Shown here in pieces: positions 8,953 through 18,457 of a stretch of DNA of 63,966 nt. The stretch's first letter is position 1, and every line of letters starts with the position of its first letter. The notes under the pieces were generated by a model that saw only the letters and a list, made by a program, of their open reading frames with translations, ran no database searches and was not told the DNA's origin. The translations under genes and the position numbers were made by a program. The stretch comes from Bacillus sp. JCM 19041 (GTDB lineage Bacteria > Bacillota > Bacilli > Bacillales > Bacillaceae_D), in contig BAXC01000010.1 in the NCBI GenBank assembly GCA_001310375.1, positions 1-63,966 on the forward strand. The letters run 5' to 3'.

Positions 8953-9915
8953 ATGAAGCGATCACTTATCGGATTTATTATGGTGGCACTATTGCTTAGT
9001 GCGTGTGGAGATGAATCTTTTTCTTTGCCAGATGAAAACGGTTCATATGCGTTTGTTTCCCATTTAAAGGAGCCCTCACTCGCGGTCTTGGATTTAACGA
9101 ACGATCAAATAGAAAAAATGGAACCACTTGAGTCTGCGTGGAGCGCCCAAATAGCATATGGAGATAACCAGATTGCTGCACTTTCAGATGATGGGAAAGA
9201 GGTTGTGAACCTCAATTTAACGAACGGTGAGATAAACACAATTGCTCGTTTGGACTCACATGCAAAAGCAATTGTGTACGTATCTGAACAACAAGCATTT
9301 GCGGTTGCGCTTGAAGATAAGAATGAAGTGCAATTAATTGATGAACAAAGTGGTCAGGTTCTAACATCCATTCCTTTTGCAGGTCAGCTTTCAGAAATGA
9401 TTGTTGCAGATGAGGGAAGATTGTTTGTATTAAGCACAGAAGAGGAACGTGTTTATCATTTGAATGTTGATAAAGGCGTAGTAGAAAATTCCTTTTCCGT
9501 TTCTGGTCGACCAGCAGGAATGTTTTATGATGGCGAATTGCTTTGGATTGGCGGTCATGGAAAGTCGGGTGAACTGAACCATATGATTTATGGATATGAT
9601 GGGGAAACGGGTTTGCTGGAACAAACGATTGATGTAGGGTTGATGCCAATTGCAATGACCGGTGGTCAAGATGATTCATTTTTTGTTTTATGCCATGGAG
9701 ACCATCAACTATATAAAATCAAAGAAGCAGAGGTTGTTGGAACTGTAGAGGTTGGGCAAAACCCGAATTATGTTTATGCACATCATGACCAGTTACTTGT
9801 AAGTAATTTTGATAGTGATACAGTTACAATTGTGAACAAAGATCCATTTACGGTGGCAGGAGAAGTAGCTGTTGGCTCTGGTCCACACGCCATCGCGACA
9901 GGAGAGATAAAGTAA
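8953..9915 (+). CDS. YncE-like beta-propeller lipoprotein
   Basis: 320 residues. N-terminal lipoprotein signal with lipobox LLSAC, so it is predicted to be anchored on the outer face of the membrane. The rest consists of repeated short blades such as VVNLNLTNGEI, VQLIDEQSGQVL and VTIVNKDPFTVAGEV, typical of YVTN/YncE beta-propellers, and ends VGSGPHAIATG. AAAGGGGGA precedes the start. Its stop overlaps the response regulator start (TAATG). Position as first gene of a two-component operon suggests it contributes to signal perception, as an extracytoplasmic binding or scaffold protein; the ligand is unknown. Confidence 0.8.
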   Translation: MKRSLIGFIMVALLLSACGDESFSLPDENGSYAFVSHLKEPSLAVLDLTNDQIEKMEPLESAWSAQIAYGDNQIAALSDDGKEVVNLNLTNGEINTIARLDSHAKAIVYVSEQQAFAVALEDKNEVQLIDEQSGQVLTSIPFAGQLSEMIVADEGRLFVLSTEEERVYHLNVDKGVVENSFSVSGRPAGMFYDGELLWIGGHGKSGELNHMIYGYDGETGLLEQTIDVGLMPIAMTGGQDDSFFVLCHGDHQLYKIKEAEVVGTVEVGQNPNYVYAHHDQLLVSNFDSDTVTIVNKDPFTVAGEVAVGSGPHAIATGEIK

Positions 9916-10595
9916 TGGAGAAAAGGACGGTTCTTGTAGTTGATGATGAGCCGGAATTACTGCAGCTTGTTGTCACATATTTAAAAAAAGAATCATACAT
10001 CCCCCTCACAGCAAACAACGGGGTAGATGCTCTTCGCCTCATTGAAAACAAACAAATCGATCTCGTTATTTTAGACGTCATGATGGAAGGGGTAGATGGT
10101 TTTTCTGTATGTGAGACAATCCGGAAAACGTACGCGCTTCCAGTCATTATGTTGACTGCGCGAAGCCATGAAGAAGACAAGATCCGCGCTTTAAAGCTTG
10201 GAGCGGACGATTACATGGTTAAACCGTTTAGCCCAAAGGAACTGATGGCGCGTGTTGAGGCAGCACTGAGGCGATCATATGAAATGAAGCCTACATCTGA
10301 TTTGCTGGTGTTTGCTGAACTTCGGATTAACCGTGGTGCCCGAAGTGTGCACATATCGGGCAAAGAGCTTGTATTGACGAGAAGAGAATACGAATTGCTG
10401 TTATTTTTATCGGAAAATGAGAACAGAGCGTTTTCAAGGGAACAGCTTTTTTCTCACGTTTGGACCGATGTGAGTGTGAGTTCGTTACGGACTGTTGATA
10501 CGCATATAAAGACGCTACGTCTAAAGTTAGGTCCTGCTGGTCGGATGATTCAAACGGTTTGGGGCGTTGGTTATAAATTCGGGAGGACAGGATGA
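9915..10595 (+). CDS. OmpR-family response regulator
   Basis: 226 residues: receiver domain (VVDDEPELL, phospho-acceptor D54 in VILDVMMEGVDG, VKPFSPKELMARVEA) and a C-terminal winged helix (LTRREYELLLFLSEN, VDTHIKTLRLKL, VWGVGYKF). It starts within the lipoprotein stop and overlaps the kinase start by 4 bp. Partner of the kinase at 10592. Likely targets include this operon, but no repeated operator was found upstream of 8953. Confidence 0.95.
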   Translation: MEKRTVLVVDDEPELLQLVVTYLKKESYIPLTANNGVDALRLIENKQIDLVILDVMMEGVDGFSVCETIRKTYALPVIMLTARSHEEDKIRALKLGADDYMVKPFSPKELMARVEAALRRSYEMKPTSDLLVFAELRINRGARSVHISGKELVLTRREYELLLFLSENENRAFSREQLFSHVWTDVSVSSLRTVDTHIKTLRLKLGPAGRMIQTVWGVGYKFGRTG

Positions 10596-12007
10596 GAGGT
10601 TTCTCAATCCGTAAAAAAGTTTGGCTCGGGATAGCCGCCACTGCTGCAGCTGTCATTGGTCTATCAAGCATGCTCGTGTTTTATTTATATGAGCGGCTCT
10701 ATGTTGATGAACAAATAGCGCGGTTCACTGAAGAAGGACAAGCATTGGCGCAAGCATATGAGGAATACGGGGCGTCGGAAGGTTTATTTGACCGGATTAA
10801 ATGGCTCGATGAAACGTCAGATGCGCTCTATCTCTTTACAGAGGACCCAATGGAGCTTGCGGGAGGTGTGCCATTTGAAAGCGCTGCAGGTGATGAACTG
10901 ATTACATATGAGGAACGGCAGGTTCTTCTTCAAGGAGATACGGTTTTGATTCGGCGAGAACACCCGCGTTTTCACCAAGACATGCTTGGCATCGCAATTC
11001 CGCTCATGGATGGAGAGCGACTTGGAGGTGCGGTATTTATTTCGATGCCGCTGGCAGATGTGTATGATGCGTTTGCAGATATTCAGTGGCTGCTCTATAG
11101 TGCACTTGTTCTCGCTGTAGCGAGCATTGCTTTTCTAGGCAATCGCATTACGCGGAGATTGCTCGATCCATTGCTGGAGATGAAGGCAGTAGCGAAGAAA
11201 ATGGCTCAAGGTGATTTTAGTCAACGTATGACGATAGGCAAACAAGAAGATGAGATGGATGAGTTGGCACGTTCTTTAAACCATTTAGCCCACTCGTTGC
11301 AGCAAGTCGAGGAAAATCGGCGCTTGTTTCTTGCAGATCTCGCCCATGAATTACGAACGCCTCTTAGCTATATGGTTGGCTATATTGAAGGCATGCGGGA
11401 AGGGGTAATGGAGCGGGAACAGGGTATGGCGATTCTATCAAAAGAAACAACGAGATTGAATCGACTCGTCAATGACTTACTGGATCTTGCCCAGTTAGAG
11501 GGGGAGGCTTATCCACTCAAACTAGATGCAGTTGTATTTGCAGAACTTATTCGTGAAGCGAGTGAGACGGTTGCACTCGAAGCAAAAAGAAAAGAAATGC
11601 AACTGACGTTTGAACTTGATGAAGACAGTATAATTCAAGCTGATCGTGATCGAATGAAACAAGTTATTATGAATCTACTTACCAATGCGATTGCTTATTC
11701 AGATCCGAAAAAAACAATTAAGATTTCACTCACAGCAACAGAAGGAAGAGCAACAATGACGATACAAGATCAAGGTTTTGGCATACCAAAAACGGATCTA
11801 CCTTATGTAACCGATCGTTTTTTTAGAGTAAAGCGTGCTCGTAGCCGTGAAAATGGTGGGACAGGACTAGGCTTGGCGATCGTACAAGAAATTATTGCCC
11901 GTCATAATGGTATCTTTCTGCTGGAGTCTAATGATGAGAATGGAACGAAAGCGATCGTTCAACTTGATGAATTTAACTTTGAGGAATTGAGGGGGGCGTA
12001 TGAATGA
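10592..12007 (+). CDS. Membrane sensor histidine kinase
   Basis: 471 residues: membrane segment about 11-33, an extracytoplasmic sensor region of about 130 residues, second membrane segment about 165-185, HAMP about 186-237, HisKA with H252 in LADLAHELRTPLSY, and HATPase boxes (VIMNLLTNAIAYSD, DQGFGIPKTDL, GGTGLGLAIV). The sensor region is acidic and has no recognised family. It overlaps the regulator upstream and the FixH-like lipoprotein downstream by 4 bp each, so all four genes are coupled. Confidence 0.95.
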   Translation: MRGFSIRKKVWLGIAATAAAVIGLSSMLVFYLYERLYVDEQIARFTEEGQALAQAYEEYGASEGLFDRIKWLDETSDALYLFTEDPMELAGGVPFESAAGDELITYEERQVLLQGDTVLIRREHPRFHQDMLGIAIPLMDGERLGGAVFISMPLADVYDAFADIQWLLYSALVLAVASIAFLGNRITRRLLDPLLEMKAVAKKMAQGDFSQRMTIGKQEDEMDELARSLNHLAHSLQQVEENRRLFLADLAHELRTPLSYMVGYIEGMREGVMEREQGMAILSKETTRLNRLVNDLLDLAQLEGEAYPLKLDAVVFAELIREASETVALEAKRKEMQLTFELDEDSIIQADRDRMKQVIMNLLTNAIAYSDPKKTIKISLTATEGRATMTIQDQGFGIPKTDLPYVTDRFFRVKRARSRENGGTGLGLAIVQEIIARHNGIFLLESNDENGTKAIVQLDEFNFEELRGAYE

Positions 12008-12429
12008 AATGGTTACTACCGGCCATACTTGCATTTGTTTTGCTCGTAGGCTGTTCGGAAGAAGATGGTGGGAATGAACTCTCACTAGAAGTAATTGAAG
12101 TTGATATCGATGTGGAAGTTGAGCAGCGGTTAGGGGAATCGTTTGACTTACAAACGTGGGTGACACAAGGTGACGATAAAGTGGAAGATGCTCATGAGGT
12201 ATTGTTTGAACTGTGGAAAGATGGTGATCGAGACAATGCGGAGTTCCATGAAGCGATTCATGAGAAGGACGGATTATACCGTGCCCCAGTTGAGGTTTCT
12301 GAAGACGGGATTTATTTGCTGCAAGCCCATGTGACTGCACGAGATATGCATGTGATGCCAACTCAAGAAATAATAGTCGGGACTGTTAGTGAAGAAAAGC
12401 GCAAAGCCTTTTATGATGATCGAGATTAA
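12004..12429 (+). CDS. FixH/YtkA-like lipoprotein
   Basis: 141 residues. Lipobox LLVGC after a short hydrophobic segment, then an acidic beta-rich domain with the pattern of YtkA/FixH-like proteins (WVTQGDDKVEDAHEVLFELW, DGIYLLQAHVTARDMHVMP). FixH-like domains occur with haem-copper oxidase assembly and copper proteins. Here the domain sits at the end of a two-component operon, anchored outside the membrane like the propeller protein. Histidine and methionine residues in ARDMHVMP might bind metal, which is inference. Confidence 0.7.
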   Translation: MKWLLPAILAFVLLVGCSEEDGGNELSLEVIEVDIDVEVEQRLGESFDLQTWVTQGDDKVEDAHEVLFELWKDGDRDNAEFHEAIHEKDGLYRAPVEVSEDGIYLLQAHVTARDMHVMPTQEIIVGTVSEEKRKAFYDDRD

Positions 12430-12488
12430 TCTGTTCATCTTCCATTCATAATGAATTGGTATGATAGTCGTAAAGGAGGCGTAAATGT

Positions 12489-12878
12489 ATGATTAATGCA
12501 AAGCTCTTATTAATCGTTTCATCTCTATTTGGTCTATGGGGTGTGCTAATGGGCGCCCATATGGCCGGAGGCGGTTCTTATGCTCTATCAGCAATCCACG
12601 CACACGTACTTGTGCTCGGTTGGTTAACATTGTTTGCGTGGAGTATTTTCCATAAATTATATGAACCAAAACAAAAACTTCTTGCTGGGATTCAAGCATG
12701 GACGGGTGTCATTGGAGCACTGCTGCTAACATCGGGTATGTGGCTCCATAACAATGAACCTTTTGAGTTGCCGTTTGGCGTAACACTTGGGTTCTACATT
12801 GGTGGCGGTGTAACAGTTGTCATTAGTTTCCTTGTGTTTGTTATTCTTGCTTTTTTACAAGAATCAAAGAAAGCATGA
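12489..12878 (+). CDS. Small four-helix membrane protein with HxH motif
   Basis: 129 residues with four hydrophobic segments. The second contains SAIHAHVLVLGWLTLFAW, resembling the haem-ligand helix of subunit-I-like proteins of haem-copper oxidases and NnrS-like proteins, where HxH or H residues coordinate haem. AAAGGAGG lies 9 nt before ATG 12489. It starts 60 bp after the FixH-like gene and is followed by a terminator, so it may be the last gene of the same transcript. A haem-binding role is inference from motif and context. Confidence 0.6.
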   Translation: MINAKLLLIVSSLFGLWGVLMGAHMAGGGSYALSAIHAHVLVLGWLTLFAWSIFHKLYEPKQKLLAGIQAWTGVIGALLLTSGMWLHNNEPFELPFGVTLGFYIGGGVTVVISFLVFVILAFLQESKKA

Positions 12879-12882
12879 TAAA

Positions 12883-12909
12883 AGCCGCCGTTACCTCGGC
12901 GGCTTTTTT
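12883..12909 (+). terminator. Rho-independent terminator
   Basis: AGCCGCCG (12883-12890) pairs with CGGCGGCT (12897-12904), followed by a T run. It closes the 8.9-12.9 kb unit. Confidence 0.9.
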
Positions 12910-13035
12910 AATGATAAGTAAATGGATGATGCTTTGCCCCGCTTCCGGCATATACTTCGCTTTCCGCGGGCGACGGATGAGCCTCACAGCTCTGCTGTGT
13001 GTCTCATCTTCGTCATATCTCCCGTCCGCTAGTTT
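12909..13035 (+). repeat. Dispersed GC-rich repeat, copy A
   Basis: Contains CCGGCATATACTTCGCTTTC and CGCGGGCGACGG, then a hairpin GATGAG...CACAGC/GCTGTG...CTCATC (about 12978-13012), and ends with CCCGTCCGCTAG. The same modules occur at 24.3, 43.5 and (inverted, longest) 48.0 kb. Compared with the 48.0-kb copy it lacks a segment of about 20 bp before CCGTCCGCTAG. It lies between a terminator and the end of the pterin dehydratase gene. Confidence 0.8.
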
Positions 13036-13043
13036 GATATTTA

Positions 13044-13310
13044 TTATGCGTAAAATGTATCGCAAGCTTGTGCAGCTTCAATATCTTTTTTGGTTAATTT
13101 ACCTTCGTCTACGGTTGTCCATTTAATTGTAATCGTTGTATGGTCAATTATAAGATAGGGATGATGTTGTGCTCCTTCAGCGTACGCGGCAACATTTTGG
13201 ACAAAATCAATGCCTTTTAAAAAGTTATCAAATGTAAATTCCCTTACAAGTGTTTCGTCTTCTAATTCCCAGCCTGCCATTTCTTTTGCCTCTTTTTTAA
13301 TTTGACTCAA
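13044..13310 (-). CDS. Pterin-4a-carbinolamine dehydratase
   Basis: 88 residues. Motif AEGAQHHPYLIID contains the HHP active site of 4a-hydroxytetrahydrobiopterin dehydratases, followed by TTITIKWTT. It regenerates dihydropterin after aromatic hydroxylation, or acts in pterin/folate-related roles; no phenylalanine hydroxylase is visible here. The start is TTG 13310, supported by GGAGGG 6-8 nt upstream. Confidence 0.88.
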   Translation of the reverse strand: MSQIKKEAKEMAGWELEDETLVREFTFDNFLKGIDFVQNVAAYAEGAQHHPYLIIDHTTITIKWTTVDEGKLTKKDIEAAQACDTFYA

Positions 13311-13375
13311 TGGATGTCCCTCCTTTTTGATTTATCCTTCTTTATTGTATACCTGCTTTTTGGTTGCTGGAAACC

Positions 13376-14299
13376 TTAAAATAAGTGTAAAGCTAAGTAA
13401 ATGACAAAAGTGACGGTAATACTGCTTAGCACTGTTGAATAAAGGACGATTTGGGCGGTGAGTTCAGGCGCTCTTTCGTATTCCAAGGCAAGTGTCGCTG
13501 TATTGCGGGAAGTTGGAAAAGAGCTAGCAATGAACAAGGACTGGGCTATGACTCCATCGATTTGTAGTAAATAAATAAAGACCAATGCAAAAGCAGGACC
13601 AACGACTAAGCGACCAAGTAAGCTCCAACCAATGACAGCATGAAATGTTTTTAAAGAAATTGTCGCAAGTTGGGCTCCAAGCAATAGTAAAGCTAATGCA
13701 ACAAATCCATTCGCTAATTGTTCGAGAGGTACAAGTGCAAAAGTTGGAATGGGCAAATCGAACAACTGAAAAACAATGCCAAGTAACAATGCATGAATTA
13801 GAGGTAATCGCAGAAGCGACTTGAAAATTTGTGCCATTGATTTCGAAGCATTCATTAAGTTAAACATGCCATATGTATATGTAAGCAGGTTTTGGAAAAC
13901 AAGCATAATGATTTGCACAGAGACACCCAATGGGTTTGCGCTAAAAATCAACTGGCTGACTGGCAACCCGTAGTTTCCAGAATTCATGAGCGAAATGCTG
14001 TTTTTTAAGGCTGCGCGTTCATCTCTAGGTAATTTGAGTAGCTTTGCTATGACGCTACTTAGCAAAATAAGGCTTAAACTAAATAAGAAAAGGTAGAGAA
14101 CAAGTTGAAGGAGCAAAGAATAATCCAAGTCAGCGTTATAAATATTTAAAAAAATCGCTGCCGGCATAAAACAATAGGTAAGCAATTGAGCAAGTGGACG
14201 CAATTGAAAATCGAATTTTCGTTGCAGGAAGGCCCCAACTGTCATTAGTAGTAGAATAGGTAGGACGACTTGCATAAAAACAAGAATGATCACATTCAT
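13376..14299 (-). CDS. AEC-family (auxin efflux carrier-like) transporter
   Basis: 307 residues, about ten hydrophobic segments, with family features such as LMNSGNYGLPVSQLIF in the fourth to fifth segments and SFPTSRNTATLALEYE near the C-terminus. Bacterial members export or exchange organic anions such as malate; the substrate is not determinable here. GAAAGGAAGAG precedes ATG 14299. Confidence 0.85.
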   Translation of the reverse strand: MNVIILVFMQVVLPILLLMTVGAFLQRKFDFQLRPLAQLLTYCFMPAAIFLNIYNADLDYSLLLQLVLYLFLFSLSLILLSSVIAKLLKLPRDERAALKNSISLMNSGNYGLPVSQLIFSANPLGVSVQIIMLVFQNLLTYTYGMFNLMNASKSMAQIFKSLLRLPLIHALLLGIVFQLFDLPIPTFALVPLEQLANGFVALALLLLGAQLATISLKTFHAVIGWSLLGRLVVGPAFALVFIYLLQIDGVIAQSLFIASSFPTSRNTATLALEYERAPELTAQIVLYSTVLSSITVTFVIYLALHLF

Positions 14300-14512
14300 A
14301 GACGCTCTTCCTTTCTGTGCTGTTGTATTTATCGTAACCGAAGAGCAGAAAATCGGCTAATAGAAAAAACAAATCTAAATAGATAAACAATTATAATGGA
14401 TAGTAAAGACAGGAAAGTCATGTGATTTGTTCAACTGACTATGTATACAAGCAAGCACCCTCTCATGAGAAGCAAACCTTAACGTTTGAAGCAACCAAAT
14501 AGAAACATAAAT

Positions 14513-14552
14513 AAGCCGTCCGAGCTTTTTAGCCCGGACGGCTTGTTTTTAC
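14513..14552. terminator. Terminator at the end of the NSS gene
   Basis: AAGCCGTCCG (14513-14522) pairs with CGGACGGCTT (14535-14544), with an additional AGCT/AGC inner stem. Read on the minus strand the hairpin lies just after the stop of the symporter gene and is followed by T-rich sequence; on the plus strand it is followed by GTTTTT. Confidence 0.75.
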
Positions 14553-15880
14553 ATAATAAATTGCATCGCAAACACAAACACGATCACAATAGGTACGAGC
14601 GTTCGAACTAAGCCAAACCAAAGGTGAGCGCTCTTGCCAAGTGAACCACTAGCGAGTTCATACTGTTCAAAGATCGTTTTCTTATTCATCTTATAGCCAA
14701 CGAAGAGAGCAATCATTAAACAACCGAGTGGAAGCATTAAGTTCGAGACGATGAAGTCTGTCAAATCAAAGATCGTCTTACCAAAAATGAGAGCGTCATT
14801 TAATAGGTTTTCGGATAAAGCTGCTGGAATGCCTGCAATAATGACGATGATGCCAGTAATGGCAGCAACATTGACCCGACGGTAATCTTTGTTTTGTGTA
14901 AACGCAGAGATGATAATCTCGAGTAAGCTGAATGACGATGTAATTGTCGCAAAGAAGAATAGCAACAAAAAGAGAATCAAAAAGAACGAGCCTAGAGGCA
15001 TTTGCTCAAATACGGTCGGTAGGACAATAAAGAGCAATCCAGGTCCAGAACCCGGTTCGAGCCCAAATGCAAAGACTGCTGGGAAAACAGCTAGTCCTGC
15101 TAAGAAAGAAACAAGGATGTTCATACCGGAAATAAATCCAGCCGAACTAGGCAGACTTTGATTATTGCCAAGATACGAACTGTACGTGACCATACATGAA
15201 AAACCAACTGCGAGGGAGAAGAAAGAATGACCAAGCGCTTCAAGTGTCCCTGCTGCCGTTATTTTAGAGAAATCTGGTAAAAGGAAGAAGCGCACACCTT
15301 CCATCGCGCCTTCAATTGTCACACCTCGAATGATGATGATGATAAGGAAAAGAAATAAAAGAGGCATGAGGTATTTATTGGCACGCTCAATACCATTTTT
15401 TATACCAAATGAAAGCACAATCACATTCAAGAGAACAAAAAATGCTAGTCCTAAAATGCTTATCATTGGGTTGCCAATGACGGAACCAAATAAAGCTTCA
15501 TAATCTCCATTAGGCTCAAGGATGGAACCTGTAAATGATAAAACAACATAGGTGAGTATCCAGCCACCAATCACAGCGTAAAACGTAAGGAGTAAGAAGC
15601 AACCTACAACGCCAAAACGACCAATCCATCTCCAAACACCCGTTTTTGATAATCGTGCATAAGCGGAAACCGCTTCACGCTTTGAACCACGACCAATAAT
15701 AAATTCGGAGATTAATAAAGGTAAGCCAATTAAAAGGGTAAATAAAATAAACAGTAAAAAGAATGCTCCGCCGCCATTATCACCAGTTAAGTAGGGGAAG
15801 CGCCAAAGAGCACCCAGTCCAATTGCTGCTCCAGCGGAAGCAAGAATAAATCCAAGTTTTGAAGACCATTGATCACTCAT
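14549..15880 (-). CDS. Sodium-dependent transporter of the NSS/SNF family
   Basis: 443 residues, about eleven to twelve membrane segments. The first helix region GAAIGLGALWRFPYL and following GGGAFFLLF match the unwound substrate/sodium-binding helix of LeuT-like transporters; TAAGTLEALGHSFFSLAVG belongs to the sixth helix region. It takes up an amino acid or related amine driven by sodium, which suits an alkaliphile. Only a weak ribosome site precedes ATG 15880. Confidence 0.9.
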   Translation of the reverse strand: MSDQWSSKLGFILASAGAAIGLGALWRFPYLTGDNGGGAFFLLFILFTLLIGLPLLISEFIIGRGSKREAVSAYARLSKTGVWRWIGRFGVVGCFLLLTFYAVIGGWILTYVVLSFTGSILEPNGDYEALFGSVIGNPMISILGLAFFVLLNVIVLSFGIKNGIERANKYLMPLLFLFLIIIIIRGVTIEGAMEGVRFFLLPDFSKITAAGTLEALGHSFFSLAVGFSCMVTYSSYLGNNQSLPSSAGFISGMNILVSFLAGLAVFPAVFAFGLEPGSGPGLLFIVLPTVFEQMPLGSFFLILFLLLFFFATITSSFSLLEIIISAFTQNKDYRRVNVAAITGIIVIIAGIPAALSENLLNDALIFGKTIFDLTDFIVSNLMLPLGCLMIALFVGYKMNKKTIFEQYELASGSLGKSAHLWFGLVRTLVPIVIVFVFAMQFIM

Positions 15881-16065
15881 AATAGATGCTAGTTAAAGCA
15901 TTCACCTACTTTCCAATTATACGATAGGATTCACTTTAACATAGAAAAGTTTATTTGCCGATAGGAAAAGATTAGAATTCGAAAATTTTAGAAATTGAAA
16001 CAATTAAATCGATCTAATAAGTTGAAAATCAAATGTTCTAAGTAGATAAATGTGAATAAAATTTT

Positions 16066-16099
16066 AAACAGCGGATCGTTAACGATCCGCTGTTTTTTT
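16066..16099 (-). terminator. Terminator with perfect 15-bp stem
   Basis: AAACAGCGGATCGTT (16066-16080) is followed directly by its exact complement (16081-16095) and a T run on the plus strand; the A run on the left gives a U tail in the minus direction. The only gene entering it is the minus-strand methyltransferase, whose restored stop falls inside the stem. Confidence 0.8.
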
Positions 16100-16862
16100 G
16101 CATGCCAAATGGTCCAGCGGTCTTTCTCGACAATTTCACCGTCTAACTCTATGCTTTTATCTATAAAGTCAACGAGTCTGATAGTTCTGCGTCTGACAAT
16201 TCATGCAGGAGCGATCTACCGATGCGGTTTTGAATATCTATGAGTAAGTCTGCTTTTGAGGGGTATTCTTTTCGGTTTTCCCAAATTGTATGGGAAGTTA
16301 TTTGTGTAAAACCAACATTCTTAAGCGCTTGGACGACAGTATCATGATGAGGACGTCTATTTTTTTCAATATCAACCAAATGGGGAAAGCGTTCAAAAAA
16401 GTATCCGCGTACATGTGTACTACTGCCCGGGAGGAAGCAATCGTCTGCTATGCGATCTTGTATAAGGAACGTCCCGCCATTTCGGATAAGACGATGAGCT
16501 TCTTGAAAAGCAGGTGAGTAATCACTTAGGTGATGAATAAGTGCGCGTTCAAGAATAAGGTCGACAGAATGAGTAGGTAATGGAACTTGAGCGGCTTCTC
16601 CTTTTAGAAATTGAACTTGCTGCTGATCACCATTATTTTGATTGGCTGATTTCAACATCGCATCTGAAAAATCAATGCCGATTGCCTTTTTCGCTCCGGC
16701 ATTGATTAAAGCTTTTGTGTAAATGCCTCCACCACAAGCGATGTCTACGGCTAAATCAATGGATTGATAGTCAATAAGCTGTTTAATAAAAGTGGTCCAC
16801 TCACCATCAGCTTCTCGTGTGGCATACCTTGCATGATTCGAATCATGAAAATTAATCGACAT
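16079..16862 (-). CDS. Class I SAM-dependent methyltransferase (frameshifted 3' end)
   Basis: Methyltransferase-11 type domain: SAM site VDIACGGGIYTKAL, acidic loop AIGIDFSDAML, and LILERALIHHL after strand 4. The uninterrupted frame ends at 16161, but a base lost near 16174-16178 restores a conserved tail (SIELDGEIVEKDRW then WHAKK). A second loss in the A7 run near 16096 would end the protein at TAA 16081-16079, giving about 261 residues; that second event is less certain and the true end lies between 16079 and 16161. Substrate unknown. Confidence 0.7.
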
Positions 16863-17066
16863 ATAGAATCTCCTCTCATATGTTGGTCTATAACTAGCAT
16901 ATGAGGAGATGTGTCATAAGAAAAGAACAGAGTTTGAATCGTCATTGATTCAAAAATCAAAAGGAAGTGGACAATAAAAGAAAGAGTATGGTACACTACT
17001 CAACATCGAAAAAAGTATCACCCCATTAGTCAGATAATTCTATTACTTAAAGAAGGTCTTAACAAA

Positions 17067-18391
17067 ATGAATTCACAGGTATCAATTTCGAACAAGAACA
17101 TTTTTTTTATTGGTTTAATGCTATTTTCACTATTCTTCGGTGCTGGAAATCTGATTTTTCCACCAGAACTTGGACAAGCTGCTGGTGAGAATGCATGGCC
17201 GGCGATTATTGGTTTTTTAATCTCTGGGGTAGTTTGCCGATACTAGGTGTTATGGCAATTACATATGTAGGTAGCGACGATGCAGAAGGATTGAGCAAAC
17301 GAGTTCACCCCTACTTCGCAGTTGGTTTAACAGCATTAACTTATTTGACGATTGGACCGTTTTTTGCCGTCCCGAGAACAGGTACAGTGTCATATGAAAT
17401 CGCAATTGTGCCGTTTTTAGAATACATACCATTTCTAGAAGAACGTAGTCAGTTAGCCCTCGCGCTTTTCACCATTGTATATTTTGCGATCGTTTATTTC
17501 TTAGCGTTAAATCCCGGTAAGTTTGTTGATCGAATTGGTAAAATGATTACACCACTGTTGTTACTTGTCATTGCTATCCTTTTAATTCGCGTTGTTGCTG
17601 GACCTCTGGGAACGTACACAGCTCCAACAGGCGATTACGCTGATTTTGCCCTTTTCCGTGGAATTACGGAAGGTTATCTAACAATGGATACAATCGCTGC
17701 TGTTGTGTTTGGAATCATCGTTGTAAAAGCGATTAAAGATTTAGGTGTGACGGATCAGAAATTAATTCAAAAAACCGCATGGAAAGCAGGACTAGTTGCT
17801 GCGATTTGTTTAGGTACTGTTTATACAGGATTGGGTTATCTTGGTGCTGTAAGTGCATCGGCAATTACAGCAACAGAAGGCGCGCAAATTTTAGCTGTTG
17901 TCTCTGGTGAATACTTTGGTCTCATGGGGAATATGTTACTTGGTTTAACAATCTTGTTTGCATGTATTCCAACAGCGACTGGATTAATTTCATCATGTGC
18001 AATTTATTTTAACAAGCAATTTCCGCGTGCTTCATACAAACAGTTGGTATTAGGATTCACGTTGTTTAGTGCAGTCATCTCAAACTTCGGACTTTCACGA
18101 ATCATAGAATTCTCAATTCCAGTATTAAGCTTTATTTACCCAATCGTTATTGTGCTCATCTTCTTGGCTTTCCTTGATAAGTTGTTTGGAGGGAAGAAAA
18201 GCGTCTACCAAGTTACTGTTCTCTTTACCGGTATTGTTAGTGTGAACGAGGGATTGATGGCAGCAAATGAAAATTGGAATTATCTATTCTGGCTACCACT
18301 TCCATTCGCTGATATCGGGTTTGCTTGGGTAGTCCCAGCAGCTGTCGGTTTTGTGATTGGTCTTCTTGTCTCGTTTATGCGAGGGAAATAA
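17067..18391 (+). CDS. brnQ: BrnQ branched-chain amino acid:cation symporter (one frameshift)
   Basis: About 441 residues after restoring one G in G4 at 17226-17229. N-terminal FFIGLMLFSLFFGAGNLIFP is diagnostic of LIVCS-family carriers, followed by eleven further hydrophobic segments and SCAIYFNKQFP, ISNFGLSRIIEFSIPVL. It imports leucine, isoleucine and valine with sodium or protons. AGAAGG precedes ATG 17067. No T-box, and no convincing CodY box, was seen in the 200 bp upstream. Confidence 0.92.
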
Positions 18392-18401
18392 AACAGTAAA
18401 T

Positions 18402-18437
18402 AAAACGAGCGGGCTACTTAAGTCCCGCTCGTTTTTT
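18402..18437 (+). terminator. Rho-independent terminator of brnQ
   Basis: AAAACGAGCGGG (18402-18413) pairs with CCCGCTCGTTTT (18424-18435), followed by T residues; it starts 11 bp after the brnQ stop. Confidence 0.92.
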
Positions 18438-18457
18438 TAAAAGAAAGGATTCGTTTT

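Noticed and set aside
9212-9679. A long open frame antisense to the propeller lipoprotein
   Set aside because: It is rich in histidine and leucine typical of reverse-complement shadows, has no ribosome site and lies inside a well supported gene.
16863-17066. T-box or CodY control of brnQ
   Set aside because: No T-box sequence or specifier stem, and no good match to the CodY consensus, was found upstream.
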